Source of the DNA: Saksenaea vasiformis B4078
Lineage: Eukaryota; Mucoromycota; Mucoromycetes; Mucorales; Saksenaeaceae
Direction of reading: 5' to 3'
DNA: 64,000 nucleotides
Assembly (NCBI GenBank): GCA_000697055.1
Contig: JNDT01002331.1
Location: 1-64,000 of the forward strand
The notes under the pieces are model-generated. The model saw nothing but the letters and a program-made list of their open reading frames with translations. It was not told where the DNA came from and made no database searches. A program made the position numbers and the translations under genes. Shown here in pieces: positions 1-12,984 of this stretch. Every line of letters begins with the position of its first letter. Position 1 is the stretch's first letter.

Positions 1-2799
1 GGAGTTTCTTTTTTTTTTTTTTTTTTTGCCCATTCGGAAAGTCTTTTTTAAGGCCCAGCTTTTATTTTATTTTATTTTGTTCCGTCAGCGCCATCCAGCA
101 TAAAATGTCTCAAATGCACCGGTTAGTAAATCCGAAGCATGGGTTTTGGGAACACAATATCTACATGGATTCAAATGCACGCCAACGTTGCACATAAAGC
201 GAGCATTTCAGGGATTTTTTTGGTTACTGTAGCGCAAAACGTGTGACATAGGAGGGCCTGCGAATCTGGCTTTCAGATGCACTTGCTTGTTGTTTCCAGA
301 TATGATAGGTAGACACATAAGAACAAAAGGCTAGGCAAGTTTGCTTAGCAAAGAGAGGGGGACCCGATGACAGTTTAGATCAAGGGACAAGCTGACAGAT
401 CCTCTCAGCCCGCCTACTTGTTTAGGAAAAAGGATGGCATCCATCTTCTGGTTGTTCCTGGATTTCGTTGAATGGAGATCTGATGTGAGGTCACGCCCCT
501 CAGATTGTCACACGACGCAATGATAAGATAGTTGACTTCTATGTAGATTGATCCTCGGCTTACAAGAACAGCAAACAAAAAAAACGTCGATAATAAGAGT
601 CGATATACAATGACGTGGAAATGAATGCACGTTCAACTCCCAGGGTGTTGCCGTGGGAACGGGCCCTACGCCACGTCCTTTGCTGGTATAGAGGAACCTA
701 ATCTAGACTTTCTTGCATGGTCTGTCTTTTTCTGACGCTGCTATAAACAATTTATGTCATGAAGTCGGACGTTTACTAATAACAAAAATAAAAGAATGAT
801 GTAAGGCAGACAGACGATCATTGGTTGTCAAGGGTAAGTAGGAACTATTGGCAGAACATAACAATATGAATAAGGTTTAAGAATATCTGCCATCCTTTTT
901 CTTTCTTTCTTTCTTTATTTCTCTCTTGCTTTCTTTTTTCCTTTTTCTTTATTGGAAGGAAGTCTCAGAACGGCCTACTGGGACTGTAATTGGATAAAGG
1001 TTTATTTGGCATCATTACGAGACAAGGTGGAATTGGTTTTAAGCGGCGCGAAAGTCATGTGTCTGAGGTAAGTATTGGATTATGGCTAATGAGTGGTTAG
1101 GTGGCGTAACCCGATGACGAAAGTTTCAGTATGGCCGCTGGGCACTATAAGCCTGAGAAATTCAAGGGAGAACCAATTGCAGCGTGAATGAGTTCTGAAT
1201 ATACCGACACAGAAGTATAAATTTGTCTCCGGCTATATCCTGAGCGATGGTCCTGGCGGAAGACTTTGAACACCGATAGTCCTTAAAAGAGAAAAAAGTG
1301 CAAAAACAGGACGACACAAAGAGGATACAAGAAAAAAAAAGCTTAAACGCTTAACCTATAAACAGAAAGATGTGGGTTTGTGGTTCCTATAACGCGTAGA
1401 CGGATGATGGGATTTTTAAGCCAACGTAACACAGTCTGAGCGGCCACCAAAAAAGAAAAAAAGGGATTTTTTAGGGTCTTTACCGACGGACGGTACAATT
1501 GTTAGAGCGGGGACGGTAGATGAAATAGTGCGCCAGAACAAATGTTTGTCGGGAAAAAGAAAAGAGTCAATTGAGAGAACTGAAAAAGGGCGCGTCATTT
1601 TCCTTTTTTTTTTCTTACTGCCTTGGGAAACGATAGAAAAGTTAAAAGTAAAAAAATGATGATCTTGTATGACTCTTCCAAAATAGGTTACAAGAGATTG
1701 GGTTCAATTACATGCCGTTATTTATCAAAGAAGGTAAACATCTATGGCTGGTCTCGAGTAAGAAAAAGAGAGAGAGAGAAAAAGAAAAAGACATGAGCTA
1801 AGTCATGCGCTACGACACCAACCGTTTTATCCTTCAAACCTTAGTTCCACGTGGATACAGTAGATAATTCTCTGTGACAGGGTAAAAGGTCAAAAAAAAA
1901 GGAACGCTTCAGTTGAAAGAAAGAAGACGAGATTGGTTTAGCGAACGCTAATAACTGACGAATGGAAAAACGTCGTACTAAAAACAATACATAGAAAGTG
2001 TGGCATGTGATGTCCTTTGTTTCCAAAGTGGCCCTTGATGATGCTGTTGTGACACGTCAATCAAGAAACCCACATCTCGTAACAAAAGCCTCCCATTACC
2101 CCGCCAGATAAGAATCCCAGGTCAAAAAAATTAGGTGTTTCAAATTTCAGCTCTTCTTTCTTCCACATTTTCTCCTTCCCTCTCCCCTGAGATCATGCAA
2201 ATTGGTCTCTATCCCATCTTATTATCATCGTTGTAGTTACAGACACACACACACACACATACACACACTCATCTATATATAACTTTTTTTTTGTCCTTTT
2301 TACAACATAGTCAACTCTCACACTCTATCTCACACACACACACACACACTGTCTCTCTGTCTTTAGCTCTCTATACATATATATTCACTCCATACTCCCT
2401 TTTTTTTCTTCTTTTTGTAATCTCGCCCCGCCATTTCTCACCATTGCGAACGTGATTTATTTGACATTCCATTTTATTTTCGTTGTTTGCCAACCCACAT
2501 AGAAATTTTGTTTTTCCCTGATGCCATTATCCACTTCACCAAGGTAAATAGCAAAGGTTCATCGGGACGGCCGATGCATCGGGGGAAAGAGTTACCAAGA
2601 GCTTTGTTCGCCGACAAAAAGGGTTTTGCGTTCATCCGTTACCCTGGAGAGCGCATTGACATTGGTTCTTTGTCAAAGAGCGGCTTTAAAATTTCGGTTG
2701 TTGGTACGACTTTGTTACTTAACCCTTTTTTTTCTCTTTTCTTTTCTAAATCTCAGCGACCACACTTCGGATCGTCTTGTATTGCCTCCTATTTCGGCG
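1..2799. other. Intergenic region left of the GATA gene
   Basis: I see no convincing coding region here. The sequence is AT-rich with poly-T and poly-A runs. Short open frames on both strands are low-complexity and lack recognisable motifs. The right third holds CA and CT microsatellites and T-rich tracts that probably belong to the promoter and leader of the GATA-factor gene. A T-rich tract ending in CAG near 2757 could be the acceptor of a leader intron. Confidence 0.6.
2242..2349. repeat. (CA)n microsatellites
   Basis: Two CA-dinucleotide tracts lie at about 2242-2269 and 2331-2349, separated by T-rich sequence. They are simple repeats upstream of the GATA-factor gene. Confidence 0.9.
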
Positions 2800-3952
2800 A
2801 TGGACGATTTCCTACCCAGCCGATCGTGGCAACTCCCGACCACATCGACGCCATCCTCCACCTCTTCCTCCTCCTTCTCTTCGATCTCCGCCCATAGTCC
2901 TCCTCTCAGAACACCGCCATTACCTACATTGCAACCCGATCAATGGAAACATCACCCAATCGACCCGCTTGACTATCGACATAGCCCAGCAAATACAAAC
3001 CCGCATTTTAATCATCATTCACCATCACCTACGGCGCAGCAATTCCCACCCACGTCACCCACTTCTTCCGCGGGATTGAGTTCTCCCAGTGAACGGAATT
3101 ATCCGCCAACGTATTCCGTCAATCCATCTACCCAGACCATCGAAAATGATATCGATGAGGTAACCTTACTCGTGGTCACACACATTGGTACACTTTCTTT
3201 TCTTTTTTTTTCTCATTCGGATCTTAGATTATTCGACATTGCAATGGTTTGTGTGAAAGCATGACTCAACATCGAGGCTATATCGTCGATTATGGACATG
3301 ACAATTCGTTTCACGATCCGACAGCCACACGACCATGGCTAGACCATATGATCCGACAAGCAAATGAAGTCCTGAATGCATTATTACGATTAAGAAAACA
3401 CCAAATAACTGCTGATTTTGTTCGTATGCATGGTGCAAATAATGACAGGCATGACGTTAACCGACGGGTAGGTTTTTCTTTTTCAATGCATGCAATGGAA
3501 GTAACCATAACAATAGACTGAACCGTCGAGTACAAACGATACTTGGCGCACGGGAACAATGTCATTTAATGGAACAAGACAACGCAAACGAGGGGTATAT
3601 ATAAAAAAAAAACGAATTCATGGAAGGATGCATGACTGATTTACTTCACTTTTTTTTAAAACAGAAACGTACAGTATTTCAAGGTCGCTGTCATTCATGC
3701 AATATCTCAGAGACTCCCGAATGGCGGCGCGGACCCGACGGAGCACGTACCCTTTGTAACGCTTGTGGTCTACGTAAAGTCTATTACTCCGTTGCATAGA
3801 AAAAGAAAACTTATACTTTTTTTTTTTCTCCATTAGATTATGCTAAACTCACAAGAAAAAAAGCTGCAGCAGATAAGTTGGCGGGCAAATCTGACAGTAG
3901 TGTTTCCCCTCCTCCTCATGATATTGTCATGGATACATCACCCACAGGATGA
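2800..3952 (+). CDS. GATA-type zinc-finger transcription factor
   Basis: My five-exon model is 2800-3159, 3228-3467, 3517-3594, 3665-3773 and 3837-3952 (300 aa). The first 120 residues are Ser/Thr/Pro/His-rich and look disordered. A central part of about 80 residues has no motif I recognise. A single GATA finger spans about C235-C260 and splits across exons 4 and 5. It has the C-X2-C-X18-C-X2-C spacing typical of fungal WC-2-like and ASH1-like GATA fingers, with [10 protein letters not shown] and LCNACGL. A basic stretch (RQRKRGKRT) precedes it. The protein should bind GATA sites in the nucleus. I see no PAS domain, so a light-sensing role is not supported. The start ATG and the frame of exon 3 are the least certain parts; the finger itself is certain. 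Confidence 0.82.
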
Positions 3953-6900
3953 CACTGATAAAGAAAAAAAAATTTTTTTTTCATGGCCCCAATGTACAAA
4001 GAAAATAATGTTATGCTTTATCTGGTAGTTTGTGCCTGATTGGTAAAACGATCTGAATCTCAGACAAGGCAGAAATCGCGATATGAGATATATATAAAAA
4101 AAAAGAGCAACTTCGGCGGTCCTAGAATGCTCCCCGCTCTCTCTCACTGCATTTCCTCCAATCGTATTATTTAGGATGTATTTTTTGTTAGTCCATCTCA
4201 CTCCGTTAGCAAAAGATTGATTCGTTCCGTTTTAGAAGCTTTGCTACCTCATGTCAACCTTGTTTTACCTCAATCCGGGGAAAAAAGGAAAAAGGGAGGA
4301 TCGGTTCCCATCAAGTTATAGTATCAGATTAGATCAGATTTAGACAGGAAAGGCTTATCATTGCTCCAACTTTAAAATAACGTACTCGAGAAATTCCAGC
4401 CGTTTGCACGGAGTTGATAATTATTGGTTCAGCTTTCATTTTAGCTTGATTCATTATTACTCTTGCGTTTCAGATCAATTTTTACAGGCTGTCCCCTCTC
4501 TCTCTGTCTCTGGAATAAAGGAAAAATCGACCCAGGATCCGGAAGGAAAAAAAAAAAAAAGAAAAAAGAAAAAGAAAATTGAGGCCGACGTTACGGGATG
4601 CCATAAATAACAAAGCAAAAAAGCTAATGTGTTGCGTTTTGTTTCCTTCATCTCGGCTTCAAGGAGATAAGAGGTTCGTTCTCCGATGTTGGTAAAGGCA
4701 AGATGTGTATGAGGTCTGCTAAGTTAGGAATATCACATGCAAGTCAAAGGACGGATCGGGAAACATGAAGGGTCACTCTTGATGAATCTCTCTTTCCAAT
4801 TTGTTCACTTGAACTAGTACTTTTTAGAACAAATGGGTTGTCATAGCCACGTTTGATCTATCTATCTATTTATTTTATTTTACCAGGTATGCTCAATGCT
4901 TCTAGTAGATAGCGAATCGTTTTGTTTCATCTTCATATCACGCGCTTCGTCATTTGCAACTAGCAAGGAAGTGTTTCGTCCCCTCCGTAGTATCATTACA
5001 AGAAGATCGTACGATGATTCCTGTTCTTCTAAAGGATGTTCATTCTAGACCAATTCAAACCAGTATGATTTCGGTAAAGCAGCACGCTACATTAGTTTGT
5101 GTTGACCTATCTGCTGCGGAAAAACTGCACCTTTTTTTCTTATTGGCCGTCTAAACGGTGCATCTTTCTAGTGTCCACTTTTCCCATCCAACGCAACCTT
5201 GCTGATGGGAAATAACTCTTTTTTTTTTTTCTGTCAGACCCCCATGGTGCTTTTTTTTTCTTTCTTTCATACCATTTGGAGCGTTCAAGTCATACTGATA
5301 TTTTACAAGTAGTAATAACTCATATGCTAAGATTAAAGATGTTACACCGGCTATTAGGGCTTTCTACATTAGCCAAACCAACAACGTTAATTAAATAATG
5401 CGCAGCATAAACACGAGACTGGAACATGCTTACAAAGTAGAGTTGCTTCCTTCTTCTTTCTTCGTTATAGACTGATCTGATCTTTTTTTTTTTTTTCATA
5501 CAACTCTTCTTTGTTTTTTCCTATGTAAGCAAAAACAAGATATATATCTCTAGGAGAGATGTTTGCTGTTACCGTGGGAAAAAGCACAACCCTGTATCGG
5601 GAAAAGAAAAAAGGACAAAATAGCCTATGATGGATATATTTGCCAAAGAAAGAGAGAACTGGCTAATGGGCCCTCGAACAGCGGGGACACAATGTATTCA
5701 TTTTGGGCGAAACTGCCAAAAGTTACACATGTATGTATCTCGCTTCTTTTCCCTTGTAAAAAGTTTGACCACTTCCTTTTCTGTCTCTCTCTCTCTTTCT
5801 CTTAAGTAGTGTGCCGAAGTTAGCACACGGACAATTAAAGGAGTTGTCATAGAGAATTTTCGCGTACGCAGATCTCGGTCATTGTTTGTTTATCAACATT
5901 TCTTAACTGAAAACTAATGCATTGGTCCGGTAATCTACTTGTTCAAAGATCCACACTGTAATTAACATTATGTTGATACCGAAGATACAAAGAAGTTGCC
6001 CAATATTCCGTGACCTGTCAATGTGTCCAGTTGGCTATTTTAAAAACAGCTAAACTTGAGATCCACATGCAGCTTATGCAATATGACGATAAATATTTTC
6101 GGTATCTCAAGGACTTGATGGCATTGCCAATAGTTTCGACCATCAGGAGGATCGGCTAGAGGTTGAAGTAATTGAAGACTGAAAGCAAAGAAGGGTGCCA
6201 ATAATGACGCTCTGATTATCTACCGTTTATATCTCAACTCAGTAGTCCCCCCCCAGGGTTGAGCATTAGAAAAAGTGGATATTTTCTTTTTTGTTCATCG
6301 ACTATGTTTTCGAGTTAACGCGTGAATGGGTTGATGGTTTATGCGTCCTCACACTTTTTCTATTGGTCACATAACGTGGTCCATCCAAATTTATGCTGCG
6401 ATTACTTACTTTCACAGGCAGCTTTGAGTGATGGCACCAGGATGAGTCTAGCTAACACATTTTTGCTAGGGTTGCTACTTCCATCTAAAGTACTCTAAGG
6501 ACGTCAAGGTGTCTATGCTGAAACCATCAGACAAAAGAGATTTGGTCGGACTTCACATGACGCTGGACTTTTCGCGAAAACGAGAAATGCAAAGGGTCAC
6601 AAACAAATGATGAAGGAGAGCAGTCAATGAACACGTTTTGACGTAAAAGAAGAACGTGGGTTTTAGTACAAGCATGTAGCAGGTTCCAAACAACCACAAT
6701 TAAACCAAACAAAATAACCAAAAAGAAAGGATGAAACATAGCAGAGCAGCAAAGGTCATCATTGATCATCGTTAATGAATGCGGCTACCTTTTTTTTTCT
6801 TTTTCCGCTGTGGTCAGATTACATGAAAAAACACGTCCCCCCCGATTATTGTTGTTTTCTTTTTTTCTTTTTTGTTTGCATGAGTGTGTGGTGTTTCATC

Positions 6901-7023
6901 GGATTTTTTGTCCGCTGATTTGAAACAACGCTGAATTTTGATTGGCTTTTTTATAGTCGAGTGAGCATAAAGCCATGCATTTGTTTGACATGCGTATTAT
7001 TTTTTTCCTTTTCTCACACCAAC
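3953..7023. other. Long intergenic region
   Basis: About 3 kb without a recognisable gene. It contains many poly-T/poly-A runs (for example near 4550-4580, 5220 and 5485) and only short open frames without known motifs. I see no tRNA or repeat structure. The right end is probably the promoter of the SERBP1/Stm1-like gene. Confidence 0.5.
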
Positions 7024-8138
7024 ATGGCAGCATTTACCCAGAATCGATTTGGGGCTCTTTTGGGTGATGAAGAGACCGAAGTGGATAAACTTGGCAATTT
7101 CAAACCGATAGAAAAGAAAGACGAAGAACCAAAGTCCCGACGAGACCAAGTCTCTCGTCGTCTGCAGAATTCTGCTGCAGGTATTTAAAAAAGAAAAAAA
7201 AAAAGAAGAACAACAGTTAATGATTTCTTTCTTTTATATAATAAAAAGTATCACCACCTTCTCGTCGAGACCGTTCTGGACGTGGTAGTGAAGTCAATGC
7301 AAGAACAGCAGAAGGAGAAGGTCATCGAAGAAGAAGCACCGGAGGAGAAGGTGGAGGAGTAGGAGGAGGAGGTGGTGGTGGCGGCCGGCTTGGAGCACCA
7401 CGTGGACGTCAATTTGATCGACGTAGTGCTACCGGCATCCTGTAAGTTGGGAAAGAGTGAAAAGGGTTATCTAATATCTATATTTTTTTTTCGCTAATTG
7501 ATTTATTATTAAGCGACAATGAGAAAAAGATTAATCAAGGGTGGGGCCATTGGGGCCAGGCTGAGCGTGAAGCGTAAGTTTAAAAATGGGAAAGAAAGAA
7601 AACGGAGATGACCTCATAACTTAAAATTAGCGCCAATGATGTCCTTCAACCACAAGACCCCGCAGCTGAGGGAGAGGCTCAACCCAGCGTTAGCACAGAA
7701 AAGGAAGAAAATGTCAAGACGTTGGATGAATACCGAGCAAGTCAAAAAAGTGTATCGGAAAAGTTCCGACTACCTCAAGCAAGAGCAGCAAATGAAGGAG
7801 CGGATGATTCCAAGTGGAAAGATGCAGTACCACTTCAACGTTCAGAAGAAGAAGATAATCTCTATAGCGGCAAGGTTTTTATTTGCTGACAATGAAATGA
7901 AATTCTTACTTAAAATTTAATTTAGGAAACTAATTTGAAGTCGAAAACCAAGAATAAGAAAGAAAAGGTTTTCCTTGAAATTGATCAACCTTCCCATCGT
8001 AGTAGAGGACAATATGAAAGAGGAACAGGAACAGGAAGAGGAAGAGGAAGAGGAGGAGGAGGACGTGGACGAGACAAAGGGCGTACCAGCAATATCAATT
8101 TGTTTGATGCCAATATGTTTCCAACCTTAGGTGCCTAA
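7024..8138 (+). CDS. SERBP1/Stm1-type RNA- and ribosome-binding protein
   Basis: Five exons keep phase throughout: 7024-7180, 7249-7441, 7514-7573, 7631-7874 and 7926-8138 (288 aa). The N-terminus (NRFGALLGDEE) matches the Stm1-like start of the family. A Gly/Arg-rich RGG-like block follows, then the hyaluronan/mRNA-binding signature around GWGHWG preceded by an RRSATG segment. The C-terminus has a second RG-rich tract and ends in FPTLGA. Known relatives (yeast Stm1, animal SERBP1) bind ribosomes and mRNA and stabilise inactive 80S particles. That role here is inference from family membership. Low-complexity Gly and Arg tracts make the middle poorly alignable. Confidence 0.85.
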
Positions 8139-8374
8139 AAAAAAAAAAAGAAAAAAAGAAAGGTCTGGAACAATGAACTGATTTATCCAATTTATGGTAA
8201 AGCTATCTGATTGGTCAAGTAATTATTGTCCATGGCAACCCGACAAAAACAAAAAAAATGTCAGCTGCACCTAAATAAAATAAAAATAAGAAAAAAAATA
8301 AAAAATAAAATCATTTCTTCTCTCACTCTCACTCTCTCTCTTTTTTTCTTTTTCTTTTTCTTCTTTTCAGTTTC

Positions 8375-8399
<25 letters not shown>
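8375..8399. repeat. (TA)n tract at the phosphatase start codon
   Basis: A TA-dinucleotide run ends directly in the first ATG of the downstream phosphatase (8398), with a second in-frame ATG at 8401. Length changes in the run would move the start-codon context. Confidence 0.9.
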
Positions 8400-8406
<7 letters not shown>

Positions 8407-9576
8407 AGTCCATTAACAACGAACAGTACACCTGTTCTTTCTCCATTATTATCATCTTCTTCTTCTGGACTTGCCAACCGACGACGTAACAATAAAAACC
8501 TTTCTCTTTGTTTATCAGCAGAAGCAACAAGTCGATTACTGGAAACAACAACAACAACAGCAGCAGCAGCTCCACTTACAGCCCCACTTCAACCGACTAC
8601 TTCGTGTTATCGTGATGGTCCTGCTCAAATCATGCCGTTTCTCTATTTAGGGGCTGAACAGAATGCCGCTGATTTGAATCAACTTCGCCGACTATCTATT
8701 CAATGTTTATTAAATGTTGCTACTGAAGTCATTCATCCACAAGCTCATTTATTTCAACCTTTGGATGATTTCCTTTTGGATGATGTGATTCCCTCACCTA
8801 CATTATCAAAGACTTCTACAGCAAGCAGCATCGCATCCAGTCTACATACCCTTGCCGATAACCACCATCATCATCCTCCTCAACAGCCTACTCCCATCCG
8901 TTCCGCCATGAAAAAACAACGTCAAACTTCCGTGTCTTCTATCTCTTCTTTTTCCTCTCCTTCTCTTCTTGCATACCCTATCGGCTACAAAAAACTACAT
9001 TGGAAACATAATCAAGATGATCTCGTAACCCAGCTGGATCTTGCGGTGACGTTGATCGATCGTGCACGTGCTGCGAGCCGACCTATTCTGGTACATTGTC
9101 AATGTGGCGTCGCCAGATCCGCCACTGTGGTGATAGCCTACGTCATGAAAACCTTAGGTATGTCCATGCAGGCTGCCTATGACTATGTCAAGAAGAATGC
9201 ACCCGCTATCAGTCCCAACTTGAACCTTCTCTATCAATTACGTGAATACGAACAAAAACTCTTTATACCACCACCACCACCTTCTCCTCCCGCCATACCA
9301 AAAGAAGCAGAACAACAACCTGTAATCCGTCGGCCAAGCAGCTGTGTTGTTCAGCCAATGGAACACAAGAAAGAACCAAGATCGAAATTACTGCTACGTA
9401 CATCTTCTTTAAGATTAGCCAATTCATGGAAACGTATGGTTCGAAGTGGCTCAAAGCATTCCCAGGAGGAACCTCAAAAGAAAATTCATCTATCTGAGCA
9501 TGGTGACAGTTGGTGGCGTATTGGTGTACGAAGAAGTCATAGTTGCAATAGCAGACGTGACGGTACAAAAACATAG
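8398..9576 (+). CDS. Dual-specificity protein phosphatase (Msg5/MKP-like)
   Basis: A single uninterrupted exon encodes 392 aa. The fold begins near MPFLYLGAEQNA, typical of the dual-specificity family. The catalytic loop VHCQCGVARSA carries the H-C-X5-R motif with nucleophile Cys234 and Arg240. AAYDYVKKNAPAISPN follows, which is characteristic of MAP-kinase phosphatases such as yeast Msg5 and fission yeast Pmp1. The general-acid region is separated from the N-terminal fold by a long Ser/Thr/His/Pro-rich insert (about residues 125-195), which the yeast enzymes also have. The C-terminal tail is basic and Ser-rich. It probably dephosphorylates a MAP kinase in cytosol or nucleus. Either of two adjacent ATGs could be the start. 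It runs tail-to-tail with the four-pass membrane protein. Confidence 0.9.
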
Positions 9577-9764
9577 CAATCTTTCTTTCTTTTTTCTCTA
9601 TCTTTTTTTCTCAATGTACATTTTTTTTTTTTGGTTTCTGTAAAACTTGAAAAAAAAAGTTTGTTTTTATTTTAATGGGGGAAACGTGATGGACAAAAAG
9701 GAAAAAAAATAAAATAAAATAAAAGTAAAGAAGCCTAGTGCTGTTTGCTCCTTTTTTTATTTTT

Positions 9765-10513
9765 TTATTTCTTGTGATCTGGAATATAACCTTGTTCAGC
9801 AACATAAATGACTTCTTCACCTTTCGATTCTGGTGGTGGAATGGTACTATAGACAGCTGGATAGGGTACGGCGTAAATGCGGTGGTAACCGTTCTCTTCT
9901 TGTTCTTTCTGGTGCTTGACACGCATCACATAGGATCGAATAGCCAGTGCGTAGTGAACTTTGAACAACAGAATGACAATCGATACGAATGTAATTATCG
10001 CAAGGGTACGGGTGAGTAGCGTCTCGCAAGTTTCTACGTCAAGGTCCTTCCTTTGCTTCATTGTCTCCTTGCATATGGGTGTACGGAAGCTGAATGCGAA
10101 ATACGTAGTGCCAATGAAGAACATGGTGTGCACAACGAGATCAATCCAGTAAAAAATGGAGAATAATCGAAGTTTGCTGAGATCGTTCTAAACACCAATG
10201 AACACAGTAAGTAACATAATAATACTTATTATTATTTCGTCCTTATACCCTAATCACACCGATAGCACCTGCAAGGCAGGCACCTGCAGAAAGTGCCAAG
10301 TAAACAGCCATACCAAAGAGCGATCCATCATCGTCAATTTCATTTGGAGTATCAGACGACAGCGACACCAGCAATGCCACACCATAGAAATGTGTAATGG
10401 CACCAAGAGTGGCAAGTATCAGCGTACCAGTCCTAAGGAAAACAGTTAAGTCAATGGAGATGACAAGAAACAAACACTCACTTTAAACTTATGCAGCAAC
10501 AACAATTTTTCAT
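9765..10513 (-). CDS. Four-pass membrane protein, LAPTM/tetraspan-like
   Basis: Three exons on the minus strand: 10513-10482, 10432-10249 and 10187-9765 (212 aa). The N-terminus has a run of four Cys (MKNCCCCISLKTGT), followed by four hydrophobic segments: TLILATLGAIT, GMAVYLALSAGACLAG, FSIFYWIDLVVHTMFF and AIITFVSIVILLF. The last leads into a basic, Tyr/Pro-containing cytoplasmic tail (VPYPAVYSTIPPP) with possible Tyr-based sorting or PPxY-like elements. The Cys cluster plus RTGT/KTGT just before helix 1 resembles animal LAPTM endolysosomal proteins. I consider that likeness suggestive, not proof. The loop between helices 3 and 4 contains two further Cys. Location is probably vacuolar or endosomal, by inference. 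Confidence 0.7.
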
Positions 10514-12984
10514 GGTTAATTTAAAAGAACGTAGATTTTCTTGGCGAAAAAAAAGAAGCTGCTATATATTTCAATTCACAATGACGAAATAGGTCACGTG
10601 TATTTATATTGGACGACTGCTGAGCAAAAAAAAAGAAAACCGGATAAAAGGTGTGTGCTCGCCTGATCATATGTTCTTTTTGTCCCGGACAATGTTGGGT
10701 TACGAATGGCTTTAAGTATCGTGGAAAAGAAAGTACTTGTCTACAAAGCCTTGACTGATAAGGGTGATGAGTAATAAATATATGGTTTATTGCTTATTAA
10801 ATGCAATTACACTACTCTCTATAACTATTGTGCCTGTGAAGAGTGAATTCTGCGCTAATGAAAGGATAGAATATGTGGTTATTTAGTCTATAAATTAGAG
10901 ACAAGTTCGTACTCTCTACTTACATCAACTTGAACCTCAATGGACAAACAAAAATTCATATGCAATAGCATAAACGTTTACATTCATGGCTAGTTCATTT
11001 TTTTACTTGCCCCCCCGCTGACGAAAGGAAGCCGGATTCGCACCATGTGCGGTGGGGCAGCCGAGTAAGGAACACCTGACCATGTTGAAGTGATAAACAG
11101 CGTCCGGCGGCATTCTATTGTAGAAAATGACGGATACTGAGTGTGCAATAATGTCAGCTTACTTTTCTTTTTTGATGAGCAAAGAGCAACCATCCCAATC
11201 GAGAACTGTTTGGGACAGAGGTCTTGCATGCTAAATGAGGCAAAAACGTGAGTAATCCTGGATAGTATGATACAATGTTTGTCTCTCGTTAGAAAGAACA
11301 GAACGTGAAGTGCAGTCTGTCAATTAATCGTATCAGTCGCTAAAAGCGCGGACCAGGACTGGTATGCCTATTTTAGCCTAAACTTTTACAGCTGCTGCGG
11401 TATTTCGTGCTACACCCCATTAGCCATGACGAGAAGAAATACGCCTTGTGTTCAATTAATGGGTCATTGCATTCGGGCAGACTTGGAACTTTGGTATGGA
11501 GCAATGAAAACTTGCAAGAAATCCCGGAGGAAGTACATAGACATTTCACTTCAAATGGCACCATGAAGGAACGTCTCAGATTAAAAACAAGGTGGCGGAT
11601 GTAATCATTCTAGAGGACCAAACCTATGTTTGTGGTACTAGTGATCAATGCTGAGTTTTTTCACAGGTTATTATTATGATGAAGAAGTGGAGACACACAA
11701 CATCAAATGATATCCCATGAGCAGGACCACTTCAATGGGTTCGAAATGACCACGAGAGCAACGAAAATTTCCAATCTAAAATGTGTAGCAAGAAGAAGGA
11801 ACTGTTAAACGTAGGAAAGCAGGTGTCTTGCTGAGAGACACTCGCTGCGCACGGACGCTCCTATTCAAAGACGGAATCCTAAAATTTCACCACAGCTTGC
11901 TCTTGGGACCATCTGAGAACAAAAAAAGAACCATTATGACGGCGTGTACACAGTAAAATTGAGAATAGCTTGATCCCATCCCAGTTCTCGAACGAGTACT
12001 GTTTTATTTACTTTTGCATGAATAACAACAATACATCCAGATATCTTTAGGAAGGCATCCCCAGCAATCAATCTCGAAACAAATGGCAAGAAAAGTGAGA
12101 TGTCCACGTTGAGCATTCTGCTACCTGAGTGATCCAAGACAAACTACGGGATAAACATCAAGTTTACATCCTGCAGAATACTATCCTCGGATATAAATCG
12201 CCTCTCTGACTGGCATCGTCCCTCGTCTCGATGTCATGGTTTGACAACCAAGCTACTCTGCATCAAGGTTTTTTTTTTAATACTCATGTTATGCGACTCT
12301 AATGCACAGCCAAGTTCATAACCCAATGACTCTGCCAATTGGTGGTGCTTTTTCGTTTATAGTTCATTCCTTCATATCAGGAACTTGTCCTGTTTCGCAT
12401 ACATTTGGTTGCGTTTCAATGGCAACAGAGGTCGCAGTCAGGAGTGGTCAGTCAACTGGGTGAAGAAAGCTCGGTCTTTGAAAATCCTGTGATACCAACA
12501 ACAACCACCCATTGTCTTTGCTGCGGGCAAGGTGAAACACCGATCACTTTTAAAACGTTTGGGGGGAAAAAAGGCGAGACAAATGAATCAGAGACGAAAT
12601 AAACGAAGTGTTGATGAGAACAACTGAGAGGGTTACTGTATACCAAAAGAAAGGAAATAACAAAGTATTCAGATTTACTCTTTTCTAGGGATGATCCTGG
12701 AGGAGTCGCACCGGAAGTCTCAACCCGCTTATTCACTCGTCTCAAACAAACGTGAGACAAAAAGATTGATAACCTTTTCAACGTCTCTTTGTAACTTCAA
12801 AAGAAAGTGCGGTTAAACAATTTACCTTACAAGTTTTGTTTTTTTTTTCTCTCTCTCTCTTTTCCTTTTCCTTTTTTTTTTTACTTCCCTTCCTTTGAGT
12901 GGAGTGAGCTAAAAACAAAAAAGAAAAAAAAAGAACGACCCATTTTATTTATTTATTTATTTCTTCTTTCTTCAGAATCACTTG
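10514..12984. other. Intergenic region with a dispersed repeat
   Basis: No recognisable gene. The segment 10841-11240 resembles 54041-54480 (see the repeat entries). The remainder has short unrelated open frames only. The last 150 bases are pyrimidine-rich and end in TTCTTCAG at 12975, which looks like the acceptor of a leader intron of the EH-domain gene. Confidence 0.5.
10841..11240 (+). repeat. Dispersed repeat, copy 1
   Basis: This segment is colinear and clearly similar to 54041-54480. Shared parts include GCGCTAA followed by a diverged purine-rich stretch and GGTTAT, then a CTACTTRCATCAACTT block, AAAAATTCAT, and at the right end a CAGAGGTCTTG word followed by GCTAAA. Neither copy holds a convincing open frame, so a decayed mobile element or non-autonomous repeat is likely. 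Confidence 0.6.

Noticed and set aside
3249..3521. Separate small gene on the plus strand
   Set aside because: It is exon 2 of the GATA-factor gene; phase joins cleanly to both neighbours.
8261..8575. Minus-strand open frame with poly-Lys/Leu
   Set aside because: Produced by microsatellites and the antisense of the phosphatase gene.
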